From Bacillus cereus G9842 (GTDB taxonomy: Bacteria > Bacillota > Bacilli > Bacillales > Bacillaceae_G), in assembly GCF_000021305.1 (NCBI RefSeq), contig NC_011772.1, positions 2,890,001 to 2,954,000 on the forward strand: a stretch of DNA of 64,000 nt. Direction: 5' to 3'. Below are positions 35,007 through 44,590 of the stretch, piece by piece (the first letter of the stretch is position 1; every line of letters starts with the position of its first letter). The notes under the pieces are model-generated. The model was not told the DNA's origin. It searched no databases and worked only from the letters and a program-made list of their open reading frames with translations. A program made the translations under genes and the position numbers.

Positions 35007-35936
35007 ATGATACATAAATTGAAAGAAAACATCGGATCTGTGTTTGTTGGGAAAGAAAATGTTATTGATCTACTGCTCGTTTCACTTCTTGCTGATGGAC
35101 ATGCACTACTCGAAGACGTGCCTGGTACTGGGAAAACGTTACTGGCGAAAACCATTTCCAAAAGTATTGGTGGTAGTTTTTCTCGCGTTCAATTCACCCC
35201 TGATGTACTTCCAAGTGATGTAACAGGTATTGAATACTTCAACCCAAAAACAAGCGAATTCGAATTAAGAATTGGACCGGTTATGACAAACATTTTGCTA
35301 GCAGATGAAATTAACCGTGCAATGCCGAGAACGCAGTCGAGTTTGTTAGAAGCGATGGAAGAACGACAAGTGACGCTCGAAAAAAAATCTACGCCTCTGC
35401 CGAAACCGTTCTTTGTTATTGCGACGCAAAACCCAATCGAATCACAAGGGACTTTCCCTCTTCCAGATGCACAGCTTGATCGCTTTTTAATGACGATTTC
35501 AATTGGTTATCCAACTCCTAAAGATGAGTTACAAATGATGCGACGTTTTCGGAACGATTTACCATTAGAAAGTGTCACATCTGTCATCTCATTAGAAGAT
35601 ATTTTAGAAGCTCAAAAACGAGTAAAAGAAATATTTGTTTCGGAACCGTTAGAACATTACATTATTAAACTTGCTCATGCTACAAGAAATCATGATTATA
35701 TCGCTAACGGTGTAAGCCCACGTGCCACATTAGCTTTAGTACGTGCTGTTCAAGCTTTAGCCTTTTTACATGGGAGAGAATATTGCACACCAGAAGATAT
35801 ACAATTGTTAGTTCCTTCTGTTTGGAATCACCGTATCGTCTTATCAATGGAAGGTGCATTACGTACGACAAAAAATGATATTATGCAAAGTATTTTAAAA
35901 GAAGTTGATGTACCCGTGGAGATTGAGCAAGCATGA
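35007..35936 (+). CDS. MoxR-family AAA ATPase
   Basis: 309 residues. Walker A is EDVPGTGKTLLAK, Walker B ILLADEINRAMPRTQSSLLEAMEE, sensor 1 FFVIATQNPIESQGTFPLPDAQLDRF and the C-terminal lid follows. MoxR ATPases act as chaperones, often for complexes with DUF58 (vWA-like) proteins, the next gene here, which overlaps by 4 bases. The ATG at 35007 is chosen by its 9-base distance from GAAAGGA. Confidence 0.9.
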   Translation: MIHKLKENIGSVFVGKENVIDLLLVSLLADGHALLEDVPGTGKTLLAKTISKSIGGSFSRVQFTPDVLPSDVTGIEYFNPKTSEFELRIGPVMTNILLADEINRAMPRTQSSLLEAMEERQVTLEKKSTPLPKPFFVIATQNPIESQGTFPLPDAQLDRFLMTISIGYPTPKDELQMMRRFRNDLPLESVTSVISLEDILEAQKRVKEIFVSEPLEHYIIKLAHATRNHDYIANGVSPRATLALVRAVQALAFLHGREYCTPEDIQLLVPSVWNHRIVLSMEGALRTTKNDIMQSILKEVDVPVEIEQA

Positions 35937-37099
35937 ATGGACAGCGCGTTGTAACTGTACCTTTATTTTTTCAACTTCATATTATTCAACTAACCGTTCC
36001 AATCGCGTTACTTTTCACATTCTTTTTCCCGCAACGAATGCTTATGTTTCTCTTTTTCTTCTATTATATATTTGCGATTTTTATTTATAAATATGTCGCT
36101 TTCATAGAGAAGAAGTTTCAAATCATAAATGAGAAACAAACTACACGGCTTTTTCCTGAGGAATCTGGACAGTTTTTTATTCATTTAAAAAATGGAGCCA
36201 GCATACCGCTCGTTAATGGTGTTTGTTACTTTCATTTAAATTCGTCCCTTATACCGCATAAAGAGCAAGGCATTGAACAAATATCAAAAACGTTATTCTC
36301 TTTCCCATTTTCACAACCTGCACATTCGGCACAAAAATGGGATTTAACATTAACCGCTACGAAGCGTGGGGTGTTTCAAATTGAACAGTTTGAATGTGTA
36401 TTAAAAGATCCATTTCATCTATTAACTGTACATTTACCTGTTTTTGATAAATTAAGGACTGAAATTATTGTGTATCCTTCTCCTAAAGAAGTAGCAGGTT
36501 TGCAAGAACTTCAGCAACTTTTAATCGGATCCTATCAAACGAATTTTTCTTTTTACAATGACGAAACATCTATTATAGGTGTAAAACGCTATGAACGTGA
36601 ATCATTCCGTTCTATTCATTGGAAGGCATCTGCTAAAATGCAGGAATTACAAGCGAAGCAATATGAACCTGTAAAAAATTATAGTTGGACGATTTGTCTT
36701 TCTTTAGCTGCCGATCGTGGATTTGGTTGGAAAGATAATGTTGAAGATTTAATTTCATTCGCAACATACATTTGCCAATATGCAACGAAGCATCAAATAC
36801 CGTTTGAATTATTTATTAGTGTATTAGCAGAAGGTGGTGCATTACATTTATCGTTACATGAAGGGCAAACGCAATATGCAAAAGCTTTAGAAGAATTAGC
36901 CCGTATTTCAGATGATAGTACGTTACTTCCGAAACAAGGATTCCTTCATTATGTAACGAGAAAGAGAGAACGATCGTCTACAATGATATACATTGGTTTA
37001 CAAAGAAATGAACTCCCTCTTCTCTCGCAGCCAACGTTTCTCATTACTAGTGAAGGGATGGTGGAATCGGTTGAAAACTTGGCTATATCACATTCATGA
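35933..37099 (+). CDS. DUF58 domain protein
   Basis: 388 residues. Two hydrophobic segments near the N-terminus (IIQLTVPIALLFTFFF and LFFFYYIFAIFIY) anchor it in the membrane. The DUF58 signature is YERESFRSIHWKASAKMQELQAKQYEP, followed by a vWA-like fold. The start overlaps the MoxR gene in ATGA, a classic pair. Partners are the ATPase upstream and the membrane protein downstream. Confidence 0.88.
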   Translation: MNGQRVVTVPLFFQLHIIQLTVPIALLFTFFFPQRMLMFLFFFYYIFAIFIYKYVAFIEKKFQIINEKQTTRLFPEESGQFFIHLKNGASIPLVNGVCYFHLNSSLIPHKEQGIEQISKTLFSFPFSQPAHSAQKWDLTLTATKRGVFQIEQFECVLKDPFHLLTVHLPVFDKLRTEIIVYPSPKEVAGLQELQQLLIGSYQTNFSFYNDETSIIGVKRYERESFRSIHWKASAKMQELQAKQYEPVKNYSWTICLSLAADRGFGWKDNVEDLISFATYICQYATKHQIPFELFISVLAEGGALHLSLHEGQTQYAKALEELARISDDSTLLPKQGFLHYVTRKRERSSTMIYIGLQRNELPLLSQPTFLITSEGMVESVENLAISHS

Positions 37100-38180
37100 T
37101 TTCATTCTGCTCCTCCTGCTTTCATTATTAACAGAAAGAGATGAACTAATTAGTATTGCAATATTTTTAACAACAGGCTATATTGGAGTATTTCTTATTC
37201 ATAAATTTATGCAGAAAAAAACAACAGGATTTGTAATACTTTTAGTTCTTCAAATCGTTCTTTTCTCTTTATTTTTACCTTTTTCTCTTTTTGGCACAAT
37301 CATATTACCACTATTTTTCTTTATCGTACATGTGGTCGGACCTGGATATCCAGTTCAAAAATCTTTAGGTGGTATTGTATGGTTTGTCGTTTCAGTTATA
37401 TTTTATGCACCCTTTCCACCGTTGTGGAAACTATTAATGTTAGCCTTGCATCTTATGATTACATTTTGGTTAACCGGGGCAAATCGCAAACAACAACTAT
37501 TACGTTTTGCTTCTATCATTACGATTGGCTTAATGAGTATATTAATTGTTCAAATATTTCCTTTCATTCGACTTATTTTTGGTTTTATAACGGAAGTAGT
37601 CGCATTAGGCGTCGGCTATGCTTTAATGCCATTAATTAAAGCAGCGGAATTAAAAGATACTGAAGATGTTTGGGCAAATAAAGGACATCTCTTAAAACCA
37701 AAAATTGAAGACGGAAAAAAAATTCCTGATTTTGATCCAATACTCATAAATAGCGCTACAATAATAGTCTGTACAGCTATCGCTATTTACGTCGTTTGGA
37801 AAATAGTAAAAAAACGAAAACATTTAAGTTTACCAAATATGCACGTCTTCGAATCTACTATCATTACTGATAAAGAAGGAATGAGCCAAAATCGTTTTAA
37901 ACGAAATAAACCGCCACATAACGAAATTCGGAAGGAAATTTTCAAGCTAGAGAGTAAGTTAACCCCTCCTTTAAATAGAAAACGGGGAGAAACTGTTGAG
38001 GCTTGGCTAGAAAGAATACATGATGAAGAAGATGTAAATATTCAAAGTGATATTATTATAGATGCTTATAATACGGTGCGTTATTCAAATGGTAAAAGCA
38101 TTGTACTTCTGCATGAATTTAAGGAAGAGATTCATAAGCTTTATGCATATCAAAAACATTTGAAGAAAAGAAAGAAATAA
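37050..38180 (+). CDS. multi-pass membrane protein with DUF4129-like C-terminus
   Basis: About 376 residues. The first ~190 form roughly six membrane helices, then a linker, one more helix (ATIIVCTAIAIYVVWKI), and a cytoplasmic tail with the DUF4129-like PPLNRKRGETVEAWLERI..DIIIDAYNTVRYS. In the usual MoxR-DUF58-TgpA operon this position holds a transglutaminase-core protein; here the transglutaminase domain is absent. The start is uncertain: the frame overlaps the DUF58 end; GTG 37050 or TTG 37071 are candidates. Confidence 0.75.
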   Translation: MKGWWNRLKTWLYHIHDFILLLLLSLLTERDELISIAIFLTTGYIGVFLIHKFMQKKTTGFVILLVLQIVLFSLFLPFSLFGTIILPLFFFIVHVVGPGYPVQKSLGGIVWFVVSVIFYAPFPPLWKLLMLALHLMITFWLTGANRKQQLLRFASIITIGLMSILIVQIFPFIRLIFGFITEVVALGVGYALMPLIKAAELKDTEDVWANKGHLLKPKIEDGKKIPDFDPILINSATIIVCTAIAIYVVWKIVKKRKHLSLPNMHVFESTIITDKEGMSQNRFKRNKPPHNEIRKEIFKLESKLTPPLNRKRGETVEAWLERIHDEEDVNIQSDIIIDAYNTVRYSNGKSIVLLHEFKEEIHKLYAYQKHLKKRKK

Positions 38181-38298
38181 GACAACAAAAGACTCCTATT
38201 TTTTCATTCATGTGCTCAGTTTAGGGAGAGAAAAATGCTAATAACCATTAGAAATAACACAATAATTTGTATGTATTTCGCATTATAAATAGCAAACT

Positions 38299-38332
38299 AA
38301 AACGCTCAGAAAATATTCTGAGCGTTTTCATT
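38299..38332. terminator. terminator between the MoxR operon and the P-loop gene
   Basis: AAAACGCTCAGA pairs with TCTGAGCGTTTT; T runs on both strands serve the convergent units. Confidence 0.85.
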
Positions 38333-38368
38333 TCCTTCTTCAACTAAAGTACCAGTTAGTACAAAAAG

Positions 38369-39217
38369 CTATTTCACCATTTGTATTGTTAACTTATCTT
38401 TTAACATTGAGCTATATGAGTCAATTTCATATTTTGTATTATTGATTTTTTCTTTTTTCATTTTTAACATATCGAATATTTCTAATTCTAAATTCCTTCT
38501 AGCTTCAAGAACTTTTATCGCTCCTTCTACACCTGAATGGTTATGTTCTTTCCCATAGCCTTGGTTAGTGTAATAGTCAACGATTCCTGTGGACCATTCT
38601 GGAGTTCTTTCTTTTAGTGCCTTCCTAAATGAAAATTCAAGATTATCTTGTTCTACATACAATAACATTGGATTTAAATTCTCTATAATTTTTGCAACTT
38701 TCATTACATAATTTATTATTTTTTCTTTTTGTTCACCATATTTAATCATCCCAATAGTTAATGAGTTTTGTATGAAACAACATTCAAAGATATAAACCTT
38801 ATTGTCTTCTAGAGCACTTTCAGTAAAGTCATTCCATTTGTCAGCAATTAATTCAACATTTTTATCGAATGACAATTCATATATATCGTTTTTTGAAATA
38901 TCGTTAAATAATTCGTCCGAAAACTGATCACCAAACTCATTTTTTATCTTTCTGTATGGTAATAAATAATTGCTTCCTTTTTTTAGAACTCTTTTAAGAA
39001 GCACTTCTTTAAAATCTCCACTGTTAGATAATAATCTATCAAATTCAAATTTATTAAAACAAGATACACCATCATAGTCGGCTGGATGGTTCAAATTTCC
39101 CTCTAAAAATAGTTCAACTTCAATTTTATTTTGGCTTAGAATTTCATTTATTAGCTTTGCAGTGGTTGATTTTCCAAATCCAGGTAAACCTTCTACTATT
39201 ATTAGTTTTGTGTTCAT
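38369..39217 (-). CDS. P-loop NTPase, unknown function
   Basis: 282 residues with Walker A at the extreme N-terminus (LIIVEGLPGFGKSTTAK) and no other familiar nucleotide-kinase motif. The middle has a helical region around HPADYDGVSCFNKFEFDRLLS and VYIFECCFIQNSLTIGMIKYGEQKEKI, where a Walker B-like IFECCF could lie. B. cereus group genomes carry similar unlabelled proteins. It could be a small-molecule kinase. Single gene. Confidence 0.7.
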   Translation of the reverse strand: MNTKLIIVEGLPGFGKSTTAKLINEILSQNKIEVELFLEGNLNHPADYDGVSCFNKFEFDRLLSNSGDFKEVLLKRVLKKGSNYLLPYRKIKNEFGDQFSDELFNDISKNDIYELSFDKNVELIADKWNDFTESALEDNKVYIFECCFIQNSLTIGMIKYGEQKEKIINYVMKVAKIIENLNPMLLYVEQDNLEFSFRKALKERTPEWSTGIVDYYTNQGYGKEHNHSGVEGAIKVLEARRNLELEIFDMLKMKKEKINNTKYEIDSYSSMLKDKLTIQMVK

Positions 39218-39450
39218 AATTATAAATCCCTTTCTTCAAAGTATTTAACCAAGATAAAAAAATCACTTACTTCACTGCAATCACCCCTTCAAAATATGAT
39301 ATTCACCATTTCCTTTGAAAAATCCTGCTTAAAGTAACCTGACCGTTAGTTTAAGAACATTTTTTCACAATCTCTATAATTATTTTAACGTAATTTTCCA
39401 TTTACCTTTTAAAAAATATAGTCCACCATTATTTGAGTGAACTATCTAAA

Positions 39451-39669
39451 TTAAATTATATCTTTTAAATCAAACAATTTTCCAGTAATACCCAATCGTT
39501 ATACTGGTGTTTTTACTGTTTTCTTTTTCCCTTCGTTTGTGGTAAATGGCATACAAAAGTTATAATGGGTTCGAATTATCGTTAGAGCCATTTGTGCGTA
39601 TTTTGGATTAAAATTAGAATAGATATAACTTTTACCATCTCCACGAGCTATCATTAAAGGTCTTTCTAG
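39451..39669 (-). pseudogene. C-terminal fragment of a transposase/integrase
   Basis: A minus-strand frame reads LERPLMIARGDGKSYIYSNF, continues with ALTIIRTHYNFCMPF and reaches KTPV before a TAA at 39499-39501. Beyond it the same frame gives RLGITGKLFDLKDII and stops at 39451. The THYNFCMPF...KTPAQRLGI pattern is that of transposase C-termini; CAA to TAA explains the inner stop. Upstream the frame breaks near 39669. No terminal repeats are recognised. 39218-39450 and 39670-39747 show no gene. Confidence 0.65.
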
Positions 39670-39747
39670 ACAACCAATTTAGCAATGGTTTTAGTATATA
39701 AAATAGCAAGAGTACATAAAAGTGCTTAAACATTTTAATAACAATAT

Positions 39748-39790
39748 AAAAAGGGATGCTAAATCATATGTGATTTACATCCCTTTTTTG
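39748..39790 (-). terminator. terminator of the ProP-like gene
   Basis: AAAAAGGGATG pairs with CATCCCTTTTTT; the loop contains a second dyad (TAAATCATATGTGATTTA). Confidence 0.85.
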
Positions 39791-39870
39791 TTTGTTATTT
39801 TATATTTTCTCTCCCGTAACTGAACCCGTTATTTATTCATAGGAGTCTTTTTATACTTCTACGTTGCTTT

Positions 39871-41328
39871 TTAAATGGAAGCATTCTTCCCTGCTTCAAT
39901 TTCTAATGACTCTTCATGCCACCAAAGTGTTTCTTCAGGGTCTTCTTTAGCGATTAGGTGTGCTTCTTTTTTCGTTTCTACTGTAGGATATGAACCTTTT
40001 AGCGCACGCCCTGAAGTCGTAACAAATAGTACACTAAATACAACTAATCCAATAATACTTACACCTGCTAAATAAAATGCCGGTGCGAGCGGGTTACCAG
40101 TTGCATGAACTAAGTATGAACATACGAGCGGTGTTGTTCCACCGAATATCGATACAGAAATATTAAATGAGATCGAAAGTGCTCGATAACGTACATCGGT
40201 GAAAAAGAGTGATGGTAATAATGAAGGTAATGTTCCTTCATATACACTTAAGAAGAAACCTAGTACGAAAATACCTGCAAATATAGCTGCAATATGTCCG
40301 TTACCTATTAGTAAAAATGCTGGAATTGCAAATACAGTTAAACCAAGTAAACCAATTTGCACAACGCGTTTATTACCAATTTTATCACTTAACTTACCGA
40401 AATATAGTGCTAGTGGAATCATAAGTGCCATCGTAATAGAAATAATTAATAAGCCTGTTGTTTCTTCGACTTTAAGTACTTGAGTTAGATAAGAAGGAAT
40501 ATACGAAAGAATCATATAATTTGTAATATTAAAGAAGGCGACAATTACTGTGCTTAATAAGAAGTCTTTTTTGTGATATTTAATAATATCCATAAATGAA
40601 AATTGTTCATTGTCTTCAGATTCCTCTTGTGCTTTTTCCATCTCTTCAAAGATTGGAGATTCATCTAGATGACGGCGTAAGTATAAACCGACCAAACCAA
40701 TTGGTGCAGCTACTAAGAACGGAATACGCCATCCCCAGCTGAGCATTTGCTCATCTGTTAACAATAACGTCAAAATGGTAACAATTACCGATGCAGCAAT
40801 GTAACCTGAGAGTGTTCCAATTTCAAGACCACTACCGAGTATACCACGCTTTTTATCTGGAGAAGATTCTGCGATATAAACCATTGCACCTGAATATTCG
40901 CCGCCTGTAGAGAAGCCTTGAATCATTCGGGCAACTAAAAGTAGTATTGGTGCCCATACACCAATTTGTTCATAGGTTGGTAGTAATGCGATGAATAATG
41001 TAGAAAGTGCCATTAAAATAATAGTAGTACTTAACACGATTTTTCGGCCGTACTTATCTCCTATTCTACCAAAGAATACACCTCCGATTGGTCGAACGAG
41101 AAAGGCTGCTGCAAATGTACCGAATGTAAGTACAAGCTGCAATCCACTATTATCAACACCTGAGAAGAATAATTGACTTAAAATAACCGCTAAATACGCG
41201 TATAATCCGAAGTCAAACCACTCCATTGCGTTTCCTATACCAGTAGCAATTACTGCTTTCCTGGCTTGTTTAGGATTGACAATATTAACGTCTTGAGGTT
41301 CAAAATTTAAATCATTATTTTGTTGCAT
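39871..41328 (-). CDS. proP: MFS metabolite/H+ symporter, ProP-like
   Basis: 485-residue MHS-family carrier with twelve hydrophobic segments. Signature regions include AVIATGIGNAMEWFDFGLYAYLAVILSQLFF, RPIGGVFFGRIGDKYGRK and ARMIQGFSTGGEYSGAMVYIAE. ProP imports proline and betaine during osmotic stress; a coiled-coil tail typical of E. coli ProP is not seen, so the osmosensor role is unsure. The ATG at 41328 is 12 bases after AAGGAG. The substrate is a family guess, though other proline genes lie in the window. Confidence 0.82.
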   Translation of the reverse strand: MQQNNDLNFEPQDVNIVNPKQARKAVIATGIGNAMEWFDFGLYAYLAVILSQLFFSGVDNSGLQLVLTFGTFAAAFLVRPIGGVFFGRIGDKYGRKIVLSTTIILMALSTLFIALLPTYEQIGVWAPILLLVARMIQGFSTGGEYSGAMVYIAESSPDKKRGILGSGLEIGTLSGYIAASVIVTILTLLLTDEQMLSWGWRIPFLVAAPIGLVGLYLRRHLDESPIFEEMEKAQEESEDNEQFSFMDIIKYHKKDFLLSTVIVAFFNITNYMILSYIPSYLTQVLKVEETTGLLIISITMALMIPLALYFGKLSDKIGNKRVVQIGLLGLTVFAIPAFLLIGNGHIAAIFAGIFVLGFFLSVYEGTLPSLLPSLFFTDVRYRALSISFNISVSIFGGTTPLVCSYLVHATGNPLAPAFYLAGVSIIGLVVFSVLFVTTSGRALKGSYPTVETKKEAHLIAKEDPEETLWWHEESLEIEAGKNASI

Positions 41329-41504
41329 ATAATAAAACAGCTCCTTATTTAATTTAACTTCTTTAAGCACACCTTCTCTTATTGAATAAAATTAATTCGA
41401 AGCACTTAAGGAAAATTAACGTCTCCTTATCTGTTATTATTGTTTCACATAATTAATTATTTGTCCAATGAGATGCTCTCTATGTTAAGTAATTTACTAT
41501 TTTA

Positions 41505-41548
41505 AAAAGCTAAAGAAGCCGCTAAAATAGCGGCTTCTTTAGCTTTTT
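41505..41548 (-). terminator. terminator of the aminotransferase gene
   Basis: AAAGCTAAAGAAGCCGCTA pairs perfectly with TAGCGGCTTCTTTAGCTTT around three bases, then T run. Confidence 0.93.
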
Positions 41549-41566
41549 ATATTTTTTTATATTTTT

Positions 41567-42784
41567 TTAAATACTTGCTGTAGCAGCTATGTTATGAACA
41601 CAGGAAATAAATTCATAAGTGAATGCGTCAATTTCCTCTTTCGTAATAATATACGGCGGAAGTAATCGAATAATATTCCCTTGTGTTACATCGACTAACA
41701 TCCCTTTATTCATTAACTCAATCTGTAATTTCTTCACATTTTCATTCGTGTCATTCACACTTATCCCAAACATCATCCCCGCATGACGCACTTCCTGAAT
41801 ATAATAAGAATTTTCTTTCTGAATGTCTTGCAGTTTGTCATTTAAATATAGTGACGTTTCATAAGCTTCTTGCATTAACCCATCATCAAGTAATGTATTT
41901 AATACAGTTAAACCTAATGCTGTTCCCATTGATGAGTGAGCAAACGTTGTCCCGTGATCTCCTGGTGAAAATACATCACATAACTTTTCACCTACAATAA
42001 TTCCCCCTAGCGGTATCCCGCCTCCTGCTCCTTTACCGATTTGAATAATGTCCGGTGTAATATTAAAATTTTGATAAGCAAATAGTTTTCCCGTTCGACC
42101 CATTCCACTTTGAACTTCATCAACGACAAGAAGTACATTATATTTTTTACATAAATTTTGAACACCATGTAAATATTCACTTGATAAAGGATAAATCCCC
42201 CCGCTACCTAAAACAGGCTCTAGCATAATCGCAATTGGATTTTCTTTAATAATGGTTTCTTCTAATTGGTCTATATTCTCGCGCTCTACTTCATATACAG
42301 GAATAGATGTTTTAGGAAAATTTTGATATACTTTTTCTTGTCTCGTAAAATGTAGTGCCCCTAACGTCCTCCCGTGAAAACTATCTTTTAACACAACTAC
42401 TCCATCACGCTCTTCATTCGCAATAGATCTATATTTATCAATTAATTTTAATGTCGTTTCTGTCGCTTCCGTACCAGAGTTTGTAAAAAAGACTTTTCCG
42501 CTTTTTAAAGTACAACCTACTAATTTCTTTGCATACTCAATTGCAACTGGGTTTAAAAAATGAAACGGTAAATGCAACGATTTCGCAACTTGCTCCATTG
42601 TCGTTTGTACAATTTTAGGATGATTATATCCTAATACATTTACTCCTACGCCAGAAAATAAATCTAAATACTCTTTACCATCTACATCATACAGTTTACA
42701 CCCTTCTCCCCTTTCCATTGCAACCTCTGTACGACAATATGTAGACATCATATATTCTTTATCTAATTGAAACCAATCCGACAT
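41567..42784 (-). CDS. class III aminotransferase (acetylornithine/ornithine type)
   Basis: 405-residue PLP enzyme. Visible motifs: LFSGVGVNVLGYNHPKIV, VFFTNSGTEATETTLKL, SFHGRTLGALHFT, LLVVDEVQSGMGRTGK and the PLP lysine in DIIQIGKGAGGGIPLGG. It resembles ArgD/RocD but is not in an arginine operon, so the substrate could be another omega-amino acid. A GGAGG site precedes the ATG. It is divergent from the catalase gene with about 300 bases between. Confidence 0.85.
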   Translation of the reverse strand: MSDWFQLDKEYMMSTYCRTEVAMERGEGCKLYDVDGKEYLDLFSGVGVNVLGYNHPKIVQTTMEQVAKSLHLPFHFLNPVAIEYAKKLVGCTLKSGKVFFTNSGTEATETTLKLIDKYRSIANEERDGVVVLKDSFHGRTLGALHFTRQEKVYQNFPKTSIPVYEVERENIDQLEETIIKENPIAIMLEPVLGSGGIYPLSSEYLHGVQNLCKKYNVLLVVDEVQSGMGRTGKLFAYQNFNITPDIIQIGKGAGGGIPLGGIIVGEKLCDVFSPGDHGTTFAHSSMGTALGLTVLNTLLDDGLMQEAYETSLYLNDKLQDIQKENSYYIQEVRHAGMMFGISVNDTNENVKKLQIELMNKGMLVDVTQGNIIRLLPPYIITKEEIDAFTYEFISCVHNIAATASI

Positions 42785-43085
42785 GCTAAATTCCTCCTAG
42801 TTATTTTCCCTTTTTTAACGTTCATTCTCTATATAATCGTTTATAAATTAAGTTTTAAGATTGAAATTTTAATAGTGGTTTTCTTCCACATTTTTAGTAA
42901 AACGTGTGCTTTCTCTCCCCGATATTCATTTTTCCATAATTTCTTCTATTTCAACAGGTCCACTACATATGTGTTTTTTTCATCTAGCGGTATGTTACTG
43001 CTTTGAACTGTGCGTGTCATACATAATTAAGGCTATAAAATCATATTTAGTAACAATGGACAAAAAAGATTTGGAGGCTATATCG

Positions 43086-44465
43086 ATGGATGAAAACTAT
43101 GATAAACAGGGGCAATCTATACTAGGGAAAGACTTTAATGAAAATGACGAACGTAATGAACAAGCTAAACTTCACTCTCAAACAGTTGGTTCACGTGGAC
43201 CCGTACTAGAGCAAGATAGTGTACTGCATGAGTCATTACAAGAATTTATTCATGAAAAAATTTTAGAAAGACCTGTTCATGTAAAAGGATTTGGTGCGTT
43301 CGGTTATTTTCAAACGATATATTCGATGTCTGAACATACTAAATTAAGTTTTTTACAAAATTCTAATGAGAAAGTTCCTGTTATGGTGCGATTTTCGTTA
43401 GCTGTTAGTACGAAAGGAACACCGGATACTTCTAGAAATGTACGCGGTTTTTCCACAAAATTTTATACGAAAGAAGGCATTTTTGACCTTTTATGCAATC
43501 ACATCCCTGTTTTTTCTGTTCGTGATCCTATGCGTTTCCCTGAAACAATTAAAGCATTATTGCCTTCACCTAAAAATAACTTAATAGACCCTAATAGATT
43601 TTGGAGTTTTGTCGCTAAAGCACCTGAATCTATTCATTTTGTTGTCCGTTTATACTCTAATAATGGTACAGTCAAAAGTCTTCGCCACATACCAGGACAT
43701 AGTGTAAATACATACATTTGGAGAAATGCGGAAGGTAATCGAAAGTATGTAAAGTATCATTGGTACCCATTTGAAGGTGTACAGTACATTACTAGTAAAG
43801 AAGCAATTAAACTAGCTGCCGAAAATCCTGATTATAGCGGGAAAGATTTATATGATGCAATTGAAAATGGTAAACCAGTGGAGTATGGCTTATACGTCCA
43901 GCTCATGGATCCGAAAGATGAAGCGCACCTATCTTATGATCCTTTAGATGACACAAAAGTATGGGATGAACAGACGTATCCTCTCATACCAGTCGGGAAA
44001 ATGGTATTAAATAAAAATCCTGAAAATTTTATGGAACAAGTAGAAAAAGTCGCATTTTCCCCTTCTAATTTACTGGATGGTGCAGAACTATCAGATGATA
44101 AAATGCTGCAAGGGCGCGCTAATATTTACAGTGATTCACAACGAAGAAGAATTGGTCCCGAATTTCGCAAATTAACGATTAACCAGCAGCAAGATTGGAC
44201 ACCGACTAAGCAAATAACGAGCGGTGACGGAAGATACGTTGAAGGTAAACTTGAAAGAACTTCTATAACAAAACAAAATGACTTTACGCAGGCTGGTGAA
44301 TTTTATACGAAGTTACAGCCGATAGAAAAAGAACATCTCGCTGAAAACTTAGCTAGTGATTTGAAAGTTATATCCGATGATATTCGAAAGGTAGTTTTGG
44401 GGTATTTTCATAAAGTGTCAGCTGATTTGGTGAATAAAATTGAGAGTGCAATACAAAAGCTTTGA
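43086..44465 (+). CDS. small haem catalase
   Basis: 459 residues from the ATG at 43086 (GGAGG eight bases upstream); an ATG at 43056 is in frame. Catalase motifs: ERPVHVKGFGAFGYF (catalytic His), RGFSTKFYTKEGIFDLL, then CNHIPVFSVRDPMRFP where GNN(T/I)P is usual, so one Asn is kept and its neighbours differ; proximal Tyr in ANIYSDSQRRRIG. It should destroy hydrogen peroxide and resembles spore-type KatX, but is shorter and more divergent than the main vegetative catalase. The preceding 300 bases hold no gene. Confidence 0.85.
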   Translation: MDENYDKQGQSILGKDFNENDERNEQAKLHSQTVGSRGPVLEQDSVLHESLQEFIHEKILERPVHVKGFGAFGYFQTIYSMSEHTKLSFLQNSNEKVPVMVRFSLAVSTKGTPDTSRNVRGFSTKFYTKEGIFDLLCNHIPVFSVRDPMRFPETIKALLPSPKNNLIDPNRFWSFVAKAPESIHFVVRLYSNNGTVKSLRHIPGHSVNTYIWRNAEGNRKYVKYHWYPFEGVQYITSKEAIKLAAENPDYSGKDLYDAIENGKPVEYGLYVQLMDPKDEAHLSYDPLDDTKVWDEQTYPLIPVGKMVLNKNPENFMEQVEKVAFSPSNLLDGAELSDDKMLQGRANIYSDSQRRRIGPEFRKLTINQQQDWTPTKQITSGDGRYVEGKLERTSITKQNDFTQAGEFYTKLQPIEKEHLAENLASDLKVISDDIRKVVLGYFHKVSADLVNKIESAIQKL

Positions 44466-44470
44466 GAATA

Positions 44471-44511
44471 AAAAAAACGTCATTTTTAATCTATAAAATG
44501 ACGTTTTTTTT
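44471..44511. terminator. terminator of the catalase gene
   Basis: AAAAAACGTCATTTT pairs with AAAATGACGTTTTTT. Confidence 0.9.
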
Positions 44512-44590
44512 ATGGCGAAATTACTAGGAATTTCTACCGCCTCATTTACAAGTATTAACGAAATTTTTCTCCTTCAAAATTTCCGTTATT

